38,143 nucleotides of DNA from positions 1-38,143 of the forward strand of contig DATLUA010000073.1 in the NCBI GenBank assembly GCA_035533295.1, read 5' to 3'. The notes beneath the pieces are model-generated. The model was given only the letters and a program-made list of their open reading frames with translations, had not been told where the DNA came from and did not search any database. Made by a program: the position numbers and the translations under genes. The stretch is from JAGWJU01 sp035533295 (GTDB taxonomy: Bacteria > Elusimicrobiota > Elusimicrobia > UBA1565 > UBA9628). Positions 15,563 to 21,936 of the stretch are shown piece by piece (position 1 is the stretch's first letter; every line of letters begins with the position of its first letter).

Positions 15563-16390
15563 TTAGGGAGTCGGGGAGCCCGCGGCTTGGTAGCGGATGA
15601 GCTCGGTGTTGGGGTTCTCGTAGCCCGGCCCGCCGATGCTGGTCTTGACGCGGCCCACGGACGGGGCGTAGTAGACGTATTCCCAGGAGCCGGGAATCTT
15701 CTCATTGATCTCGCGCACCTTGAGGCAGTTCTTGAAAACGCCCGCGCCGGTCTTGACCCGGGCGTCGTCCGACTCGATGCGGTAGACGTAGCGGCCGGAA
15801 GGCAGCTTCACGTTCCACTGCCTGCCCGGGACGAAGGGATACCTCAAGACGGCGACCGTCTCGGTCCCATTTTTTTCCCAGATGGCCCAATCCTTTTTCA
15901 CGTAGGCCAGAGTTTCTTTCTTGACCAGGCTTTTGCCGGCGTAGAGGGAGCTTTGGATTTGGCCGGCGACGCCGGAGCTGGAGAGCTTCATGTCCCAATC
16001 GAGCGTCATCTCGCGGCCGAGCGTCGCGCTGTCTCCGTAGACCCAGCTGCGGACGCTTCCCAGCGGGAAATAATCGGGGCAATCCATCAAACCGGCCTGG
16101 GCTTGCGCAAGCCACGGTTGCTCCAAGGTCTTACCGCGCAGAGCCGCCTCGTATTGAAGATGGGCCTCCTCGCAGCGATCCAGGGTCGCGTAGATGTTTC
16201 CCAAACGCACGCGGGTTTGCTCGGCGTAGGAACCTTGAGGAGCGCGGGAGAGGTATTGCTGGTATTGGCCCGCCGCGCGCAGGACGTCGCCGCGTTCCTC
16301 ATCAAGGCGGCCGCGATAGTAATGAGACGAGGAGCAGGCCGGCAAAAGGGCGACGGCAAAAAGCAGAATGACGCCGGGGCATTTGCTCAT
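15563..16390 (-). CDS. Lipoprotein with TPR-like N-terminal region, function unknown
   Basis: A 275-residue protein. The signal peptide ends in a lipobox (VALLPACSSSHYYRG, LPAC with the lipidated cysteine near residue 19). Residues about 25-110 are helical with a TPR-like rhythm (DVLRAAGQYQQYLSRAP, RVRLGNIYATLDRCEEAHLQ), as in tetratricopeptide-bearing assembly lipoproteins. The remainder is beta-rich (WNVKLPSGRYVYRIES, GRVKTSIGGPGYENPNTELI) and not recognised. It should sit in the outer or inner membrane facing the periplasm. The start ATGA overlaps the RadC stop, so it is translated as the last gene of the sigma/anti-sigma operon, which suggests a role in envelope homeostasis. Confidence 0.75.
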   Translation of the reverse strand: MSKCPGVILLFAVALLPACSSSHYYRGRLDEERGDVLRAAGQYQQYLSRAPQGSYAEQTRVRLGNIYATLDRCEEAHLQYEAALRGKTLEQPWLAQAQAGLMDCPDYFPLGSVRSWVYGDSATLGREMTLDWDMKLSSSGVAGQIQSSLYAGKSLVKKETLAYVKKDWAIWEKNGTETVAVLRYPFVPGRQWNVKLPSGRYVYRIESDDARVKTGAGVFKNCLKVREINEKIPGSWEYVYYAPSVGRVKTSIGGPGYENPNTELIRYQAAGSPTP

Positions 16391-16899
16391 TTGCCGGAAT
16401 CCTTGAGGAAGCCGCGTTCGCGGAAGCTGAAAAAATCTCCGCCCGCGCCGACAATGAGGTGGTCGAGAAGCGGGATGCCCAGAAGCGCTCCCGATTCCTG
16501 GAGCCGACGGGTCACGTCCTTGTCCTCGGAAGACGGCGAGCAGTCGCCGGAGGGGTGGTTGTGGGCCACGATGAGCGCGGCGGCGGCGCGAGAAATGGCC
16601 GGAGCGAAAACTTCGCGCGGGTGGACCAGGCTCGCCGAGAGCGTGCCGATGGAGATTGTTTCCTCGTGGACGAGGTGATTGCGCGTGTTCAAATAAAAAG
16701 CCAGAAAATGCTCCTTGTTGCTTTCGCTGAGCGCGCGGGGAATGCGCTGAACCACGCGCCAGGGACAGTCCAGGACGGCCGCCTGGGGGCGTTTTCTAAG
16801 CCAGCGCTCTCGCAGCATGACGGCCATGAGCTCGCGATCCATGATCCGCGACGAAAAGGGCGACGATTCGTAGCGGAGAAATTTCATGCCGGGCCTCAC
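16387..16899 (-). CDS. RadC-like JAB/JAMM-domain protein
   Basis: A 170-residue RadC-family protein. The JAMM metalloprotease motif is complete: the glutamate in VHPREVF and HNHPSGDCSPSSED (H-x-H-x7-D). The usual N-terminal UPF0758 helix-hairpin-helix is shortened. The family's biochemical role is unresolved; JAMM folds elsewhere cleave isopeptide bonds, and RadC is not a proven repair protein. The start is a GTG overlapping the RseB-like stop (GTGA); an ATG four codons on (16887) is an alternative. Its stop overlaps the lipoprotein start. Being locked between an RseB-like gene and a lipoprotein gene is unusual. Confidence 0.85.
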   Translation of the reverse strand: MRPGMKFLRYESSPFSSRIMDRELMAVMLRERWLRKRPQAAVLDCPWRVVQRIPRALSESNKEHFLAFYLNTRNHLVHEETISIGTLSASLVHPREVFAPAISRAAAALIVAHNHPSGDCSPSSEDKDVTRRLQESGALLGIPLLDHLIVGAGGDFFSFRERGFLKDSGK

Positions 16900-17939
16900 G
16901 GAACGGACTCCGCCACGCGCTCGATAGTCTCCAAATCAAGCGGGCCGATGAGCACGAAGCGCCTCCCGCCGCGGCTCCAGCTGAGCACGAGGCCGTCCTG
17001 GGTCCAGGCCAGCTTCGCGTGCGTGGAAGCCAGCTGCACGGGCTCCGCGCCGGTGGTCCCAAAATTGAATTGGACTTTGTCCGAGCATTGGAAAAGGGAA
17101 AGAACGTTGATGCCGTCCGAAAAGCGGTCGTGCCAGACCGGGTCTTTGCCGCCGCGCAGGGCGTCCTCGCTTTCAAACGCGTAGCCGGAGGGAAGCCACG
17201 CCGGCAGCTCGCGCCCCCCGCCGTCCTCGGATCCATTCGCCGCGGAAATTTTCCGGGGAGCCAGCCGCGGGATGATCTGCCAGCCCGTCGGCGGGTTAAA
17301 CGCGAAGAGCGTCTTGGAAAGCCGAGGATTAAACGAGACGCTGGCAAAGCGCATGGAAGAACCCACCTTGCGGTTGGGCCGAAAAAGCTCGCTTTCCAGG
17401 CTCAGCCAGTATTCGCGGTCGAGCCAAAGCCGGCGGACGAGCGCGCCGGTGGCGCGGGACTTGAATTCAAGGAGCCACGTGGGACGCCCCGCGACGCGGC
17501 GCCCCGGAGAAATCTTGACGGCGTAATTGGCGGAGATAAGGCGAAGCTCGCTCTCGATTTCCCCGCGGGAATCGGCCGGAATCGGGCCCTTCCAGGCTTT
17601 GCGGCCTTCCGGATCATAAATCCATTCGTTTTGGCCATCAGCGACGATGATTTGCCGCGTGTTTCCGCTCTTGTCCGTTATCTCCCGGCGATAACGGGAG
17701 TTCCCGGCCCAGAAAACATTCATGGCGACGGAGGAGCGCTCCCGGCTTTGGCGCGCGTGGTTCTGGATTTTGACCTCGCCTTGATAAGGGACCGTGGGCC
17801 CCTCCAAGCTTTTGCGTAGAGCCTCAAGAGGATCGGGACGCTTGAGGCGCGCGGCGGCGGTATTGAGAGCCGGAAAGAATAAAAACAGGGCGGCGGCCGA
17901 AACGAAGGCGGCTTTCGCCGATCCGGATTTAAAGATCAT
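16896..17939 (-). CDS. RseB/MucB-like periplasmic regulator of the anti-sigma factor
   Basis: A 347-residue exported protein. A signal peptide (SAKAAFVSAAALFLFFPALN, cleavage near TAAA/RLKR) precedes a LolA-fold domain: PYQGEVKIQNHARQSRERSS, NVFWAGNSRYRREITDKSGN, IIVADGQNEWIYDPEGRKAW, WLLEFKSRATGALVRRLWLD, and a C-terminal domain with LPAWLPSGYAFESEDALRGG and FSDGINVLSLFQ, matching MucB/RseB. RseB binds the periplasmic part of RseA, protects it from cleavage and releases it when envelope lipids or lipoproteins are misplaced. The start overlaps the end of the anti-sigma gene by 11 bases and the stop overlaps radC. Similarity is read by eye; the C-terminal domain is the weaker match. Confidence 0.8.
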   Translation of the reverse strand: MIFKSGSAKAAFVSAAALFLFFPALNTAAARLKRPDPLEALRKSLEGPTVPYQGEVKIQNHARQSRERSSVAMNVFWAGNSRYRREITDKSGNTRQIIVADGQNEWIYDPEGRKAWKGPIPADSRGEIESELRLISANYAVKISPGRRVAGRPTWLLEFKSRATGALVRRLWLDREYWLSLESELFRPNRKVGSSMRFASVSFNPRLSKTLFAFNPPTGWQIIPRLAPRKISAANGSEDGGGRELPAWLPSGYAFESEDALRGGKDPVWHDRFSDGINVLSLFQCSDKVQFNFGTTGAEPVQLASTHAKLAWTQDGLVLSWSRGGRRFVLIGPLDLETIERVAESVP

Positions 17940-18411
17940 GCGGGCTCCCGCCGGAGGTCTCCACCTGCTCCGGCAGCCGCGAGTAAATAATGTCCGCCGG
18001 CGCCAAGGGACGGCTGAGCGCGTATTCTTCGTGCGCAGCCAGCATGGCGTCCAAGGAAATGCTGGGGCGCCGGTCTTCGCGGCTGACCGCCAAGATGGCG
18101 ATCAGCGCGGCGAAGGTCGCGGCCAGAGCCGCGGCCGGGTAGCGGAAAGCCGGCACGCTCCAAAAAGACGGGCGCGGCGATTCCTGGCGCGTTCGGCGCC
18201 TGGCCTCGGCCAGAAGGGTCTGCTTTAGGTCGGCCGGCAGCCGGGGCGCGGGAACGCCCGCGATGGCCGCCTTCGCGCTTTGGATGAAGCGAAGCTCCGC
18301 CCGGCATTGCGCGCACTCGGCCAAATGGGCGTCCGCGCTTGTTTTTTCCGCGGGGCCCAAAGCCCCGTCGGCATAAGCGGAGAGATTTTCCCGGCATTGC
18401 CCGCACGTCAT
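17929..18411 (-). CDS. Zinc-finger anti-sigma factor, membrane anchored
   Basis: A 160-residue protein from the ATG at 18411, which overlaps the sigma stop (ATGA). The N-terminal ZAS domain reads MTCGQCRENLSAYADGAL with the later HLAECAQCRAEL (H-x3-C-x2-C), the zinc site that clamps ECF sigma factors. A single membrane span (YPAAALAATFAALIAILAVS, about 105-124) separates it from a short periplasmic tail that an RseB-like partner could bind. It should hold the sigma factor at the inner membrane until proteolysed. A longer frame reaching back to 18552 is only the shadow of the sigma gene. Confidence 0.88.
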   Translation of the reverse strand: MTCGQCRENLSAYADGALGPAEKTSADAHLAECAQCRAELRFIQSAKAAIAGVPAPRLPADLKQTLLAEARRRTRQESPRPSFWSVPAFRYPAAALAATFAALIAILAVSREDRRPSISLDAMLAAHEEYALSRPLAPADIIYSRLPEQVETSGGSPHDL

Positions 18412-18968
18412 GACTCGACCACCTCCCGGCACATTTCTAAAAATTTTTTCTTGAACGCCTCGCGGGCGCGGCAGATGCGCGAGCGCACGGTTCCCAGCGG
18501 GCAATCCAACACGACGGCGATGTCCTCGTAGCGCAGCCCTTCCATGTCGCACAGCGTCAAGACGGCCTTGTGCTCGGGAATGAGCGCGTCCAAAACGGCT
18601 CTTGTTTTCGCGCCGAGCTCCTCCCGCTCCAGCCGATCGAACGGGGCTTCTTCCCGCGCGTCCGCGATGACCTCCGTGAAGGCCAGCGCGCTGCCCTCGT
18701 TCTCGCGCACCAGCGCGTCAAGGCTGCTGCAGTTCTTGCGCTCGTAACGCTTGAGCGCGTCGAAATAAAGGTTGCGCAGGATGGTGAGAAACCAGCTCTC
18801 CGTGCTCGCGGCGGGATCGAACTTGTCCCAATTGCGGATGACGCGGAAAAAGGATTCCTGGACCAGCTCCTTGGCCTCCTCGTCGTCGCGGCAGAGCTGG
18901 TAGGCGAAGCGGTAGCCCCGCTCCGAGTAGTCTTCGATAAACTTCTCCAGCTGCCGCGTTCGGTTCAT
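18408..18968 (-). CDS. ECF (extracytoplasmic function) RNA polymerase sigma factor
   Basis: A 186-residue sigma-70 family protein from the ATG at 18968. Region 2 is YRFAYQLCRDDEEAKELVQE through SWFLTILRNLYFDALKRYER. Region 4 is LDALIPEHKAVLTLCDMEGL through VLDCPLGTVRSRICRAREAF, a clear helix-turn-helix. The linker is acidic and there is no region 1 or 3. The gene is the head of a five-gene overlapping operon with a ZAS anti-sigma and RseB-like protein, so it is a sigma-E/AlgU-type envelope stress regulator in organisation. The open frame extends 31 codons upstream but those residues do not resemble sigma region 2 and cover the promoter. Confidence 0.93.
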   Translation of the reverse strand: MNRTRQLEKFIEDYSERGYRFAYQLCRDDEEAKELVQESFFRVIRNWDKFDPAASTESWFLTILRNLYFDALKRYERKNCSSLDALVRENEGSALAFTEVIADAREEAPFDRLEREELGAKTRAVLDALIPEHKAVLTLCDMEGLRYEDIAVVLDCPLGTVRSRICRAREAFKKKFLEMCREVVES

Positions 18969-18980
18969 CGTCTTCTGATC

Positions 18981-19006
18981 TACGAACCAGGCCCTGAAAA
19001 AGTTCC
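18981..19006 (-). promoter_or_regulatory. Probable ECF-type promoter of the sigma operon (autoregulation)
   Basis: Minus strand: GGAACT at 19006-19001 as -35, then CGTAGAT beginning at 18984 as -10. The core is AAC-N17-CGTA, and GGAACTT is the classic sigma-E-type -35. Only 12 bases separate the -10 core from the ATG at 18968. Inference: the sigma factor transcribes its own operon. Confidence 0.5.
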
Positions 19007-19034
19007 CCTGGGCAGGCCATTTTAACAAAATCGC

Positions 19035-19057
19035 AACACCAGGGATACCTCTTCGTA
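19035..19057 (+). promoter_or_regulatory. Probable ECF-type promoter of the divergent histidine kinase gene
   Basis: Plus strand: GCAAC with AAC at 19035-19037, 16 bases, then CGTA at 19054-19057. The pattern AAC-N16-CGTA is common to many ECF promoters, and the TTCGTA around the -10 is shared with the opposite sigma-operon promoter. It leaves an untranslated leader of about 35 bases before the ATG at 19097. Confidence 0.42.
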
Positions 19058-19096
19058 ACACGGAGGGGGCACCCTTGAAGCGTGGGAAGGCAAACC

Positions 19097-19975
19097 ATGG
19101 AATCCTTCAAAGAGAGTCCGGCCTGGGAGGACATGCTCGTCCAAGAGGACGCGCCGCCCGTTTCCGCGCGCTCCCAAGGTGAAATTTCCCCGTCCTACCT
19201 GACGCACGAGCTGCGGGCCCCGGTGACGGCCATCCGTCTGGGCCTGGAAATCCTGCAGGATCAACTTAATGGCCGCCTCTCCGCTGACGAAAGGCATATG
19301 CTGTCCTTGGCCTTCAAGAACACCATCCGCCTGGAGGCCCTGGTCAACGACGTCATGGACTACTCCAAAATCGCGGCCGGTAAAATGCCGCTCAAGAAAG
19401 AGCCCTGCTCGCCGCAGGAGCTCATTAAGGACGCGGTGGAGATACTGCAGCCCTCCGCGCTTTCCGCTGCCGTCAAGCTTATTCAGGAGAAGGAAGACCC
19501 TCTTCCCCGGGTTTCCGCGGAAGGGCGCCGGATCGTGCAGATGCTGAGCAACCTCGTTTCCAACGCGATCAAATACGTTCCGCCGCGCGGCCGGGGCGTC
19601 GTGCGCGTGTCCGCCGCTTTGGGGAAGTTCGAGCACGCGGGCACGGTGGTGTTCAAGGTCAAGGACAACGGCTGCGGCATCGCGCTCAATGACTTGGAGA
19701 AGCTCTTCAGCGCCTTTTCTCAAACGGAGTCCAAGAATCAGAAGTCGGGAACGGGGCTGGGCTTGGCGCTGGTCCGCGCGATGGCCGAGCTTCACGGCGG
19801 TCGGGTGTGGGCGGAGAGCTGGCCCGGCGCCGGGTCGTCCTTCTACTTCAGCATCCCCATCGCGCGGGAAGACCTGCGCGAAGAAATCGACGTTTACCCC
19901 AAGCCCGTCGAATATTCAGGGCTGGTCATGGCCTTCGCCAAGCGCATGAACGCCGTCCTGGCGTTCTTCGTCTGA
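19097..19975 (+). CDS. Soluble sensor histidine kinase (HisKA + HATPase)
   Basis: A 292-residue kinase without signal peptide, membrane span or PAS/HAMP domain. A 30-residue acidic N-terminus precedes the H-box YLTHELRAPVTAIRLGLEIL (phosphorylated His37). The ATPase domain has the N-box LVSNAIKYVPP, G1 VKDNGCGIA, F-box LFSAFSQTES and G2 KSGTGLGLALVRAMAELHGG. A GGGAAGG Shine-Dalgarno sequence (19084-19090) six bases upstream fixes the start at 19097. No response regulator lies directly beside it; the nearest receiver domain is in the hybrid at 21937-23061. Divergence from the ECF sigma gene with a matching promoter suggests it belongs to the same regulon. What it senses is unknown. Confidence 0.88.
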   Translation: MESFKESPAWEDMLVQEDAPPVSARSQGEISPSYLTHELRAPVTAIRLGLEILQDQLNGRLSADERHMLSLAFKNTIRLEALVNDVMDYSKIAAGKMPLKKEPCSPQELIKDAVEILQPSALSAAVKLIQEKEDPLPRVSAEGRRIVQMLSNLVSNAIKYVPPRGRGVVRVSAALGKFEHAGTVVFKVKDNGCGIALNDLEKLFSAFSQTESKNQKSGTGLGLALVRAMAELHGGRVWAESWPGAGSSFYFSIPIAREDLREEIDVYPKPVEYSGLVMAFAKRMNAVLAFFV

Positions 19976-19990
19976 GAGCCCGCCGGGCTC
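19976..19990. terminator. Possible bidirectional terminator hairpin between convergent genes
   Basis: GAGCCCG-C-CGGGCTC is a perfect dyad between the kinase stop and the desaturase stop (19994). The realistic loop takes a few bases from the stem and there is no T-run on either side, so intrinsic termination is uncertain. Confidence 0.3.
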
Positions 19991-19993
19991 GCG

Positions 19994-21226
19994 TTAAACC
20001 CGGGCCTTGAGCAGGTCCAGGATGGCCGCGACCGTCATCAAGTTCTTGGTCGCGCCCGCGTAGGAAAGGCGGTTGACCAAGCGCATCGCTGACTTCCAGG
20101 ACATCCGGGCGTTCAAGAATTCGGTGCGATAGGCTTCCATGCGGCTTTCCAACCCGCCGCGCATGGCGGAAGACCACGCGTGCCTGGAGCGGGCGTACTC
20201 CACCTTGGTTTGGTGGTAGCGCTCCATCGCGGCCTCGACCCGCTTTTTGGCGGCTTCCAGATTCTCGTGGATTTTGTCGCCCCAGTGCGTTCTCCAATTC
20301 GGCTCGGTGGCGCTGATCTTGTCCTTGGCCGCGGCCAGCTCCACTTGCAGCCGGGCCTTCATGATGAGCGGCTCCGGGGTTTTTCTGAGGTCGGAGACCA
20401 AGCCGAAGGGCTTGAGCGCCGCGAGCAGCCACTTGGTCATGTCGAACTGGTACCAGCGGATGCCGTTTCTCCAGTCGGAGGGGAATTTGTGGTGGAAGTT
20501 GTGGTAGCCCTCGCCGAAAGTCAGGGGGGCCAGGGCCCAGTTGTCCCGGGCCGTGTTGTCCAGGCTGTAGGGACGCTTGCCCCACAAATGCGCGGCGGAA
20601 TTGATGAGGAAGGTCATGTGGTGGCCGAGCGTGACGCGCAGGAAGCCGCCCCACAGAAGTCCGGCCAGCAGCGGCAGGCCCACCATATACCCCATCAGGG
20701 CGGGAAGCGCGAAGCCCGCCAAGATGACCAAAGCGAGATACCACCGATGCTGCCACATGAGCAGGGGATCCTTGAGCATATCCGGGACGCTTTGGTAGCG
20801 GGTTTTGGGATCGGTGTCATTGCGGTAAAAAATCCAGCCCATGTGGGCGTAGAAGCCGCCGCGGTTGATGTTATAGGGGTCCGCGTCGGTGTCCACGTAG
20901 CGGTGGTGGTTCCGATGATCCGAGGCCCAGTTCAAGACCGAGTTTTCCACGGCCGCAGCGCCGAAAATCAGGTAAAAAAGCTGCAGAATCTTGGATGCGC
21001 CATGGCTGCGGTGGGCATAATAGCGGTGGTAGCCGGCCGTGATGCTCAAGCCGGCGCAGAGGTACATGATCGTGAAGATCACCAAGTCCAGCCAGGAAAA
21101 CCCGTAGCGCCAGACATAAAGAGCGGTGCCGAAGATGCCGATAAGGGGGGTCGCGGTCAAAAAGGCGATGTTGGTGTAGTCAAGCGACTTCTTCCGGGCG
21201 GCTGCCGCCGACTTTGTTTCTATCAT
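19994..21226 (-). CDS. Fatty acyl desaturase (delta-9 type) with helical C-terminal extension
   Basis: A 410-residue membrane di-iron desaturase. The three histidine boxes are intact: HRYYAH (67-72), HRNHH (104-108) and HNFHH (242-246), with the extra PYSLDNTARDNW block, and at least four hydrophobic spans. It introduces a cis double bond into acyl-CoA or acyl lipids in the inner membrane. The catalytic core ends near residue 285. About 120 further residues form charged helices with coiled-coil character (AAKKRVEAAMERYHQTKVEY) that I do not recognise as cytochrome b5 or another electron carrier. A GAGGA Shine-Dalgarno sequence six bases before the ATG (21233-21237) supports the start. It is convergent with the soluble kinase gene. 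Confidence 0.9.
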   Translation of the reverse strand: MIETKSAAAARKKSLDYTNIAFLTATPLIGIFGTALYVWRYGFSWLDLVIFTIMYLCAGLSITAGYHRYYAHRSHGASKILQLFYLIFGAAAVENSVLNWASDHRNHHRYVDTDADPYNINRGGFYAHMGWIFYRNDTDPKTRYQSVPDMLKDPLLMWQHRWYLALVILAGFALPALMGYMVGLPLLAGLLWGGFLRVTLGHHMTFLINSAAHLWGKRPYSLDNTARDNWALAPLTFGEGYHNFHHKFPSDWRNGIRWYQFDMTKWLLAALKPFGLVSDLRKTPEPLIMKARLQVELAAAKDKISATEPNWRTHWGDKIHENLEAAKKRVEAAMERYHQTKVEYARSRHAWSSAMRGGLESRMEAYRTEFLNARMSWKSAMRLVNRLSYAGATKNLMTVAAILDLLKARV

Positions 21227-21264
21227 TTAAGTTCCTCAAAAACTCAAAGACACGTCTAAGATTG

Positions 21265-21293
21265 ATGTTACACAATAACCGGGCGAAGCGCAA
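21265..21293 (-). promoter_or_regulatory. Candidate promoter of the desaturase gene, with adjacent dyad
   Basis: Minus strand TTGCGC (21293-21288), 17-base spacer, TAACAT (21270-21265). A small dyad AGACACGTCT (21248-21257) falls at the expected transcription start and could be an operator. The -35 is only a partial match. Confidence 0.35.
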
Positions 21294-21300
21294 CCTTTTA

Positions 21301-21329
21301 TTGACAAGACCGGCATGATGGGTTATAGT
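21301..21329 (+). promoter_or_regulatory. Near-consensus sigma-70 promoter placed directly before a start codon
   Basis: TTGACA (21301-21306), exactly 17 bases, TATAGT (21324-21329), then CCCTTT and the ATG at 21336. Transcription would begin at or one to two bases from the A of the ATG, so the mRNA should be leaderless. This is the best promoter in the window and fixes the start of the next gene. Confidence 0.75.
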
Positions 21330-21335
21330 CCCTTT

Positions 21336-21932
21336 ATGCTGCAGAACACCCGGCGCCGGAAGTCTAAACCGATTTTTTGGGTGATATTGGGGGGAATTTG
21401 CGCCTTTTCTCTCATTTTTTTTGCGCTTGGATTCCTGCGCTACCGCGCCGTTCTGGCGATCAAGGCCAGCTCAGAGGCAGCGTCCGGCGAACAATTGCCG
21501 CCCTATTCGTCCAAATTAGGGCCCGTCCTTTATTTGCCCGGAAATTGGAGCGTCGAACGGGACGATTCAGGGGCTTTGGTCGCGAGAAATGGAACGGGCG
21601 CCGTTTTTTCGATTTATCCCGCCGGAAGCCATGTGAATGCAACCGCCATCCAAACGCTCTTTCCGCTGATTTCAGGAATTCTGAGGAATATCTTTGACCG
21701 CAACTGCTCGGGAAATCCTCCTAGGACGGAGCTTCAATCGGCGACGCTGGCCTCCGGACCGGTCTACTATTATTCCGCGTCCTGCGCGGGGAAAGACGGC
21801 TCTTCCATCGCGATCTTCACCATGGCGTGGCTGGACGGGACCAATGCCTATACGGGGGGGACCTTTTTCAAGAATCAGAGCGCGGACATCCGCTCCCTGA
21901 CGTTCGCCATCCTCGGCGCCGAGCCGAAATAG
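21336..21932 (+). CDS. Membrane-anchored protein of unknown function
   Basis: A 198-residue protein from the ATG at 21336; an in-frame ATG at 21315 lies inside the promoter spacer and is rejected. A basic N-terminus (MLQNTRRRKSK) and one span (PIFWVILGGICAFSLIFFAL) give an N-in, C-out topology. The outer part (about residues 45-198) is beta-rich with motifs LPGNWSVERDDSGALVARNG and FTMAWLDGTNAYTGGTFF, and has two cysteines (NCSGN, SASCAG) that could form a disulfide. I recognise no family. GC content is lower than in its neighbours. It is convergent with the hybrid kinase gene, four bases apart. Confidence 0.72.
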   Translation: MLQNTRRRKSKPIFWVILGGICAFSLIFFALGFLRYRAVLAIKASSEAASGEQLPPYSSKLGPVLYLPGNWSVERDDSGALVARNGTGAVFSIYPAGSHVNATAIQTLFPLISGILRNIFDRNCSGNPPRTELQSATLASGPVYYYSASCAGKDGSSIAIFTMAWLDGTNAYTGGTFFKNQSADIRSLTFAILGAEPK

Positions 21933-21936
21933 GCCT

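Noticed and set aside
15587..16678. Plus-strand open frame of 363 codons opposite the lipoprotein and RadC-like genes
   Set aside because: Antisense to genes with lipobox and JAMM motifs; composition is of the shadow type.
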